NCBI GenBank assembly: GCA_023136305.1
Contig: JAGLSF010000132.1
Span: forward strand, 1 to 5,994
Source: Spirochaetota bacterium
GTDB taxonomy: Bacteria > Spirochaetota > B62-G9 > DRHN01
Length of the DNA stretch: 5,994 nt
Direction of reading: 5' to 3'
Shown: piece by piece, positions 4,896 through 5,994 of the stretch
How positions within the stretch are numbered: the stretch's first letter is position 1
Layout: each line of letters begins with the position of its first letter
Made by a program: the position numbers and the translations under genes
The notes under the pieces: generated by a model
The model's input: the letters and a program-made list of their open reading frames with translations, nothing else
Told to the model about the DNA's origin: nothing
Databases searched by the model: none

Positions 4896-5994
4896 TCGGA
4901 TATTGATTCCAAAACTTCGAGAAATCGATCAATCTCAGCCTCTGAATTGTAATGCTCAATACTGGCCCTGAGAAGCCCGCCGATTTTTACGATATCCAGA
5001 TACTCCACCAGCTCCAAAGCACCCAATCCATCTTCACCATTCCAAACGTATATATACTCATCACTCATCTTCTTGCATATTTCAGCCGAGGTCATCCCCT
5101 TCATGGTAAAAGAATAGGTCGGGCATCTCTCGCGAATTCTTTTGGAATCGGTAATACCATACACGCGAATATTCTTAAACGACTTCAGTCCGGCATTTAA
5201 TTTTTGGGACAACCCGTATTCGTATTCCACAATCGCCGCCATACCCGTTTTAAGATTTAAACGTTTTCCTTTAAATCCTCTGTAGAGGGATGTGAAATCG
5301 CGACCATACTCACTCCCGACCGCTGCGATATAGTTGAAAGCTGCTCTCGCACCTGCGAATCCCTCCATGTTCGGGGTACCAAGAGTGTACTTCCCCGGGA
5401 CTTCGTTGTATGAAGGCCAGGGTCGTAAGGGATTGATGCTTTCGAGATGCTCCATCCTTCCCCAGAGAAATCCAACATGGGGACCAAAACATTTATACGC
5501 AGAAAAGACCAGAAAATCACAGTTCAAATCCTCGACATCAATGGGAAAATGGGGAGCAAAGTGCACGGCATCGAGGTACACGTAGGCTCCCACACCGTGT
5601 GCAAGCTCTGCAAGAAGCTTCACGTTGTTAACGGTGCCAACTGCGTTGGAGGCAAGGCCGACAGCAACAAGTTTGGTTTTCTCATTGATGATTTCAGCTG
5701 CCATATCATAGTTGAGTGTGCAGTCATCCGGGTGTATCTCGATATACCGTACCTTCACGCCATATTCCTGGAGCGACTTCCATGAGTCAATATTCGCACC
5801 ATGGTCCAGCCGTGTCACAACGACCTCATCGCCCGGTTTGAATACCCTCGAAAGAGCCCATACCAGATTGTATGTGAGCGTGGTCATGTTGGGACCGAGC
5901 ACAATCTCCTTCCACGACGGCGCATTGATGAAATCCGCCACATCCTCCCTCACCTTGACAAGCATCTCATCGGTCTCAACACTGGTCCTGTAAT
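4892..5994 (-). CDS. PLP-dependent class V aminotransferase / cysteine-desulfurase-like protein, N-terminus cut by window edge
   Basis: The frame runs from the stop at 4892 to the window edge. A methionine at 5965 is present, but the frame stays open above it with family-like sequence, so the true start lies outside. Numbering from that Met: DHGAN (54-58) holds the PLP-stacking His55, LDAVHFAPH (131-139) gives Asp132 and His135 near the cofactor, and SAYKCFGPHVGFLWGR (155-170) holds the Schiff-base Lys158. LGTPNMEGFAG (195-205) and LLRASIEHYNSEAEIDRFLE (331-350) follow. HFAPH plus FGPHxGxLWGR is the pattern of the VC1184-like branch (TIGR01976), whose function is unsettled. The C-terminal loop before LLRAS has no Cys where SufS/CsdA carry the persulfide Cys, so a classical desulfurase is unlikely; an aminotransferase, lyase or epimerase-like role is open. 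It stands 113 nt upstream of the regulator on the same strand. Confidence 0.9.
   Translation of the reverse strand, partial: YRTSVETDEMLVKVREDVADFINAPSWKEIVLGPNMTTLTYNLVWALSRVFKPGDEVVVTRLDHGANIDSWKSLQEYGVKVRYIEIHPDDCTLNYDMAAEIINEKTKLVAVGLASNAVGTVNNVKLLAELAHGVGAYVYLDAVHFAPHFPIDVEDLNCDFLVFSAYKCFGPHVGFLWGRMEHLESINPLRPWPSYNEVPGKYTLGTPNMEGFAGARAAFNYIAAVGSEYGRDFTSLYRGFKGKRLNLKTGMAAIVEYEYGLSQKLNAGLKSFKNIRVYGITDSKRIRERCPTYSFTMKGMTSAEICKKMSDEYIYVWNGEDGLGALELVEYLDIVKIGGLLRASIEHYNSEAEIDRFLEVLESISD

Overview
The window is a tightly packed bacterial gene cluster of six genes, all on the minus strand, so transcription runs from high to low coordinates. The two outer genes run off the window. Base composition is roughly balanced by eye. 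Shine-Dalgarno sites are GA-rich, gaps are short and one start codon is TTG. This fits a bacterium, perhaps an anaerobic heterotroph of the Desulfobacterota or a similar group, but no taxonomic marker is present and the assignment is a guess.

In transcription order: (1) 5994-4892, a PLP-dependent class V aminotransferase / cysteine-desulfurase-like protein with its N-terminus outside the window; (2) 4778-4077, a GntR-family regulator of the FadR (FCD) type with a TTG start; (3) 4035-3064 and (4) 3060-2089, the alpha and beta subunits of a thiamine-diphosphate-dependent 2-oxoacid/acetoin dehydrogenase E1, separated by 3 nt; (5) 2003-1191, a short-chain dehydrogenase/reductase (SDR); (6) 1163-1, an M20D-type amidohydrolase/peptidase missing only its C-terminus. 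The one gap with regulatory potential is the 113 bp upstream of the regulator. It holds a GT-NNN-AC palindrome of the FadR-family operator type, overlapping a weak promoter-like sequence.

The set looks like a small substrate-inducible catabolic operon (inference). A hydrolase could release an amino compound from an amide, a PLP enzyme could act on an amine or amino acid, an SDR could interconvert an alcohol and a ketone, and a ThDP E1 could decarboxylate or cleave a 2-oxo compound or acetoin-like product. The FadR-type protein would sense a carboxylate-like effector. No E2 acyltransferase or E3 lipoamide dehydrogenase follows the E1 genes, which is unlike a usual aco or pdh operon.

Several proteins depart from their family consensus at key positions. 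The SDR has a shortened glycine motif and Asp in place of the tetrad Asn. The regulator lacks the last FCD metal-binding His and carries a nine-G tract in its DNA-binding domain. The hydrolase has an altered metal motif. The PLP enzyme lacks the cysteine loop of true desulfurases. There are no RNA genes, mobile elements, CRISPR arrays or clear terminators, and no gene-free stretch over 300 bases.
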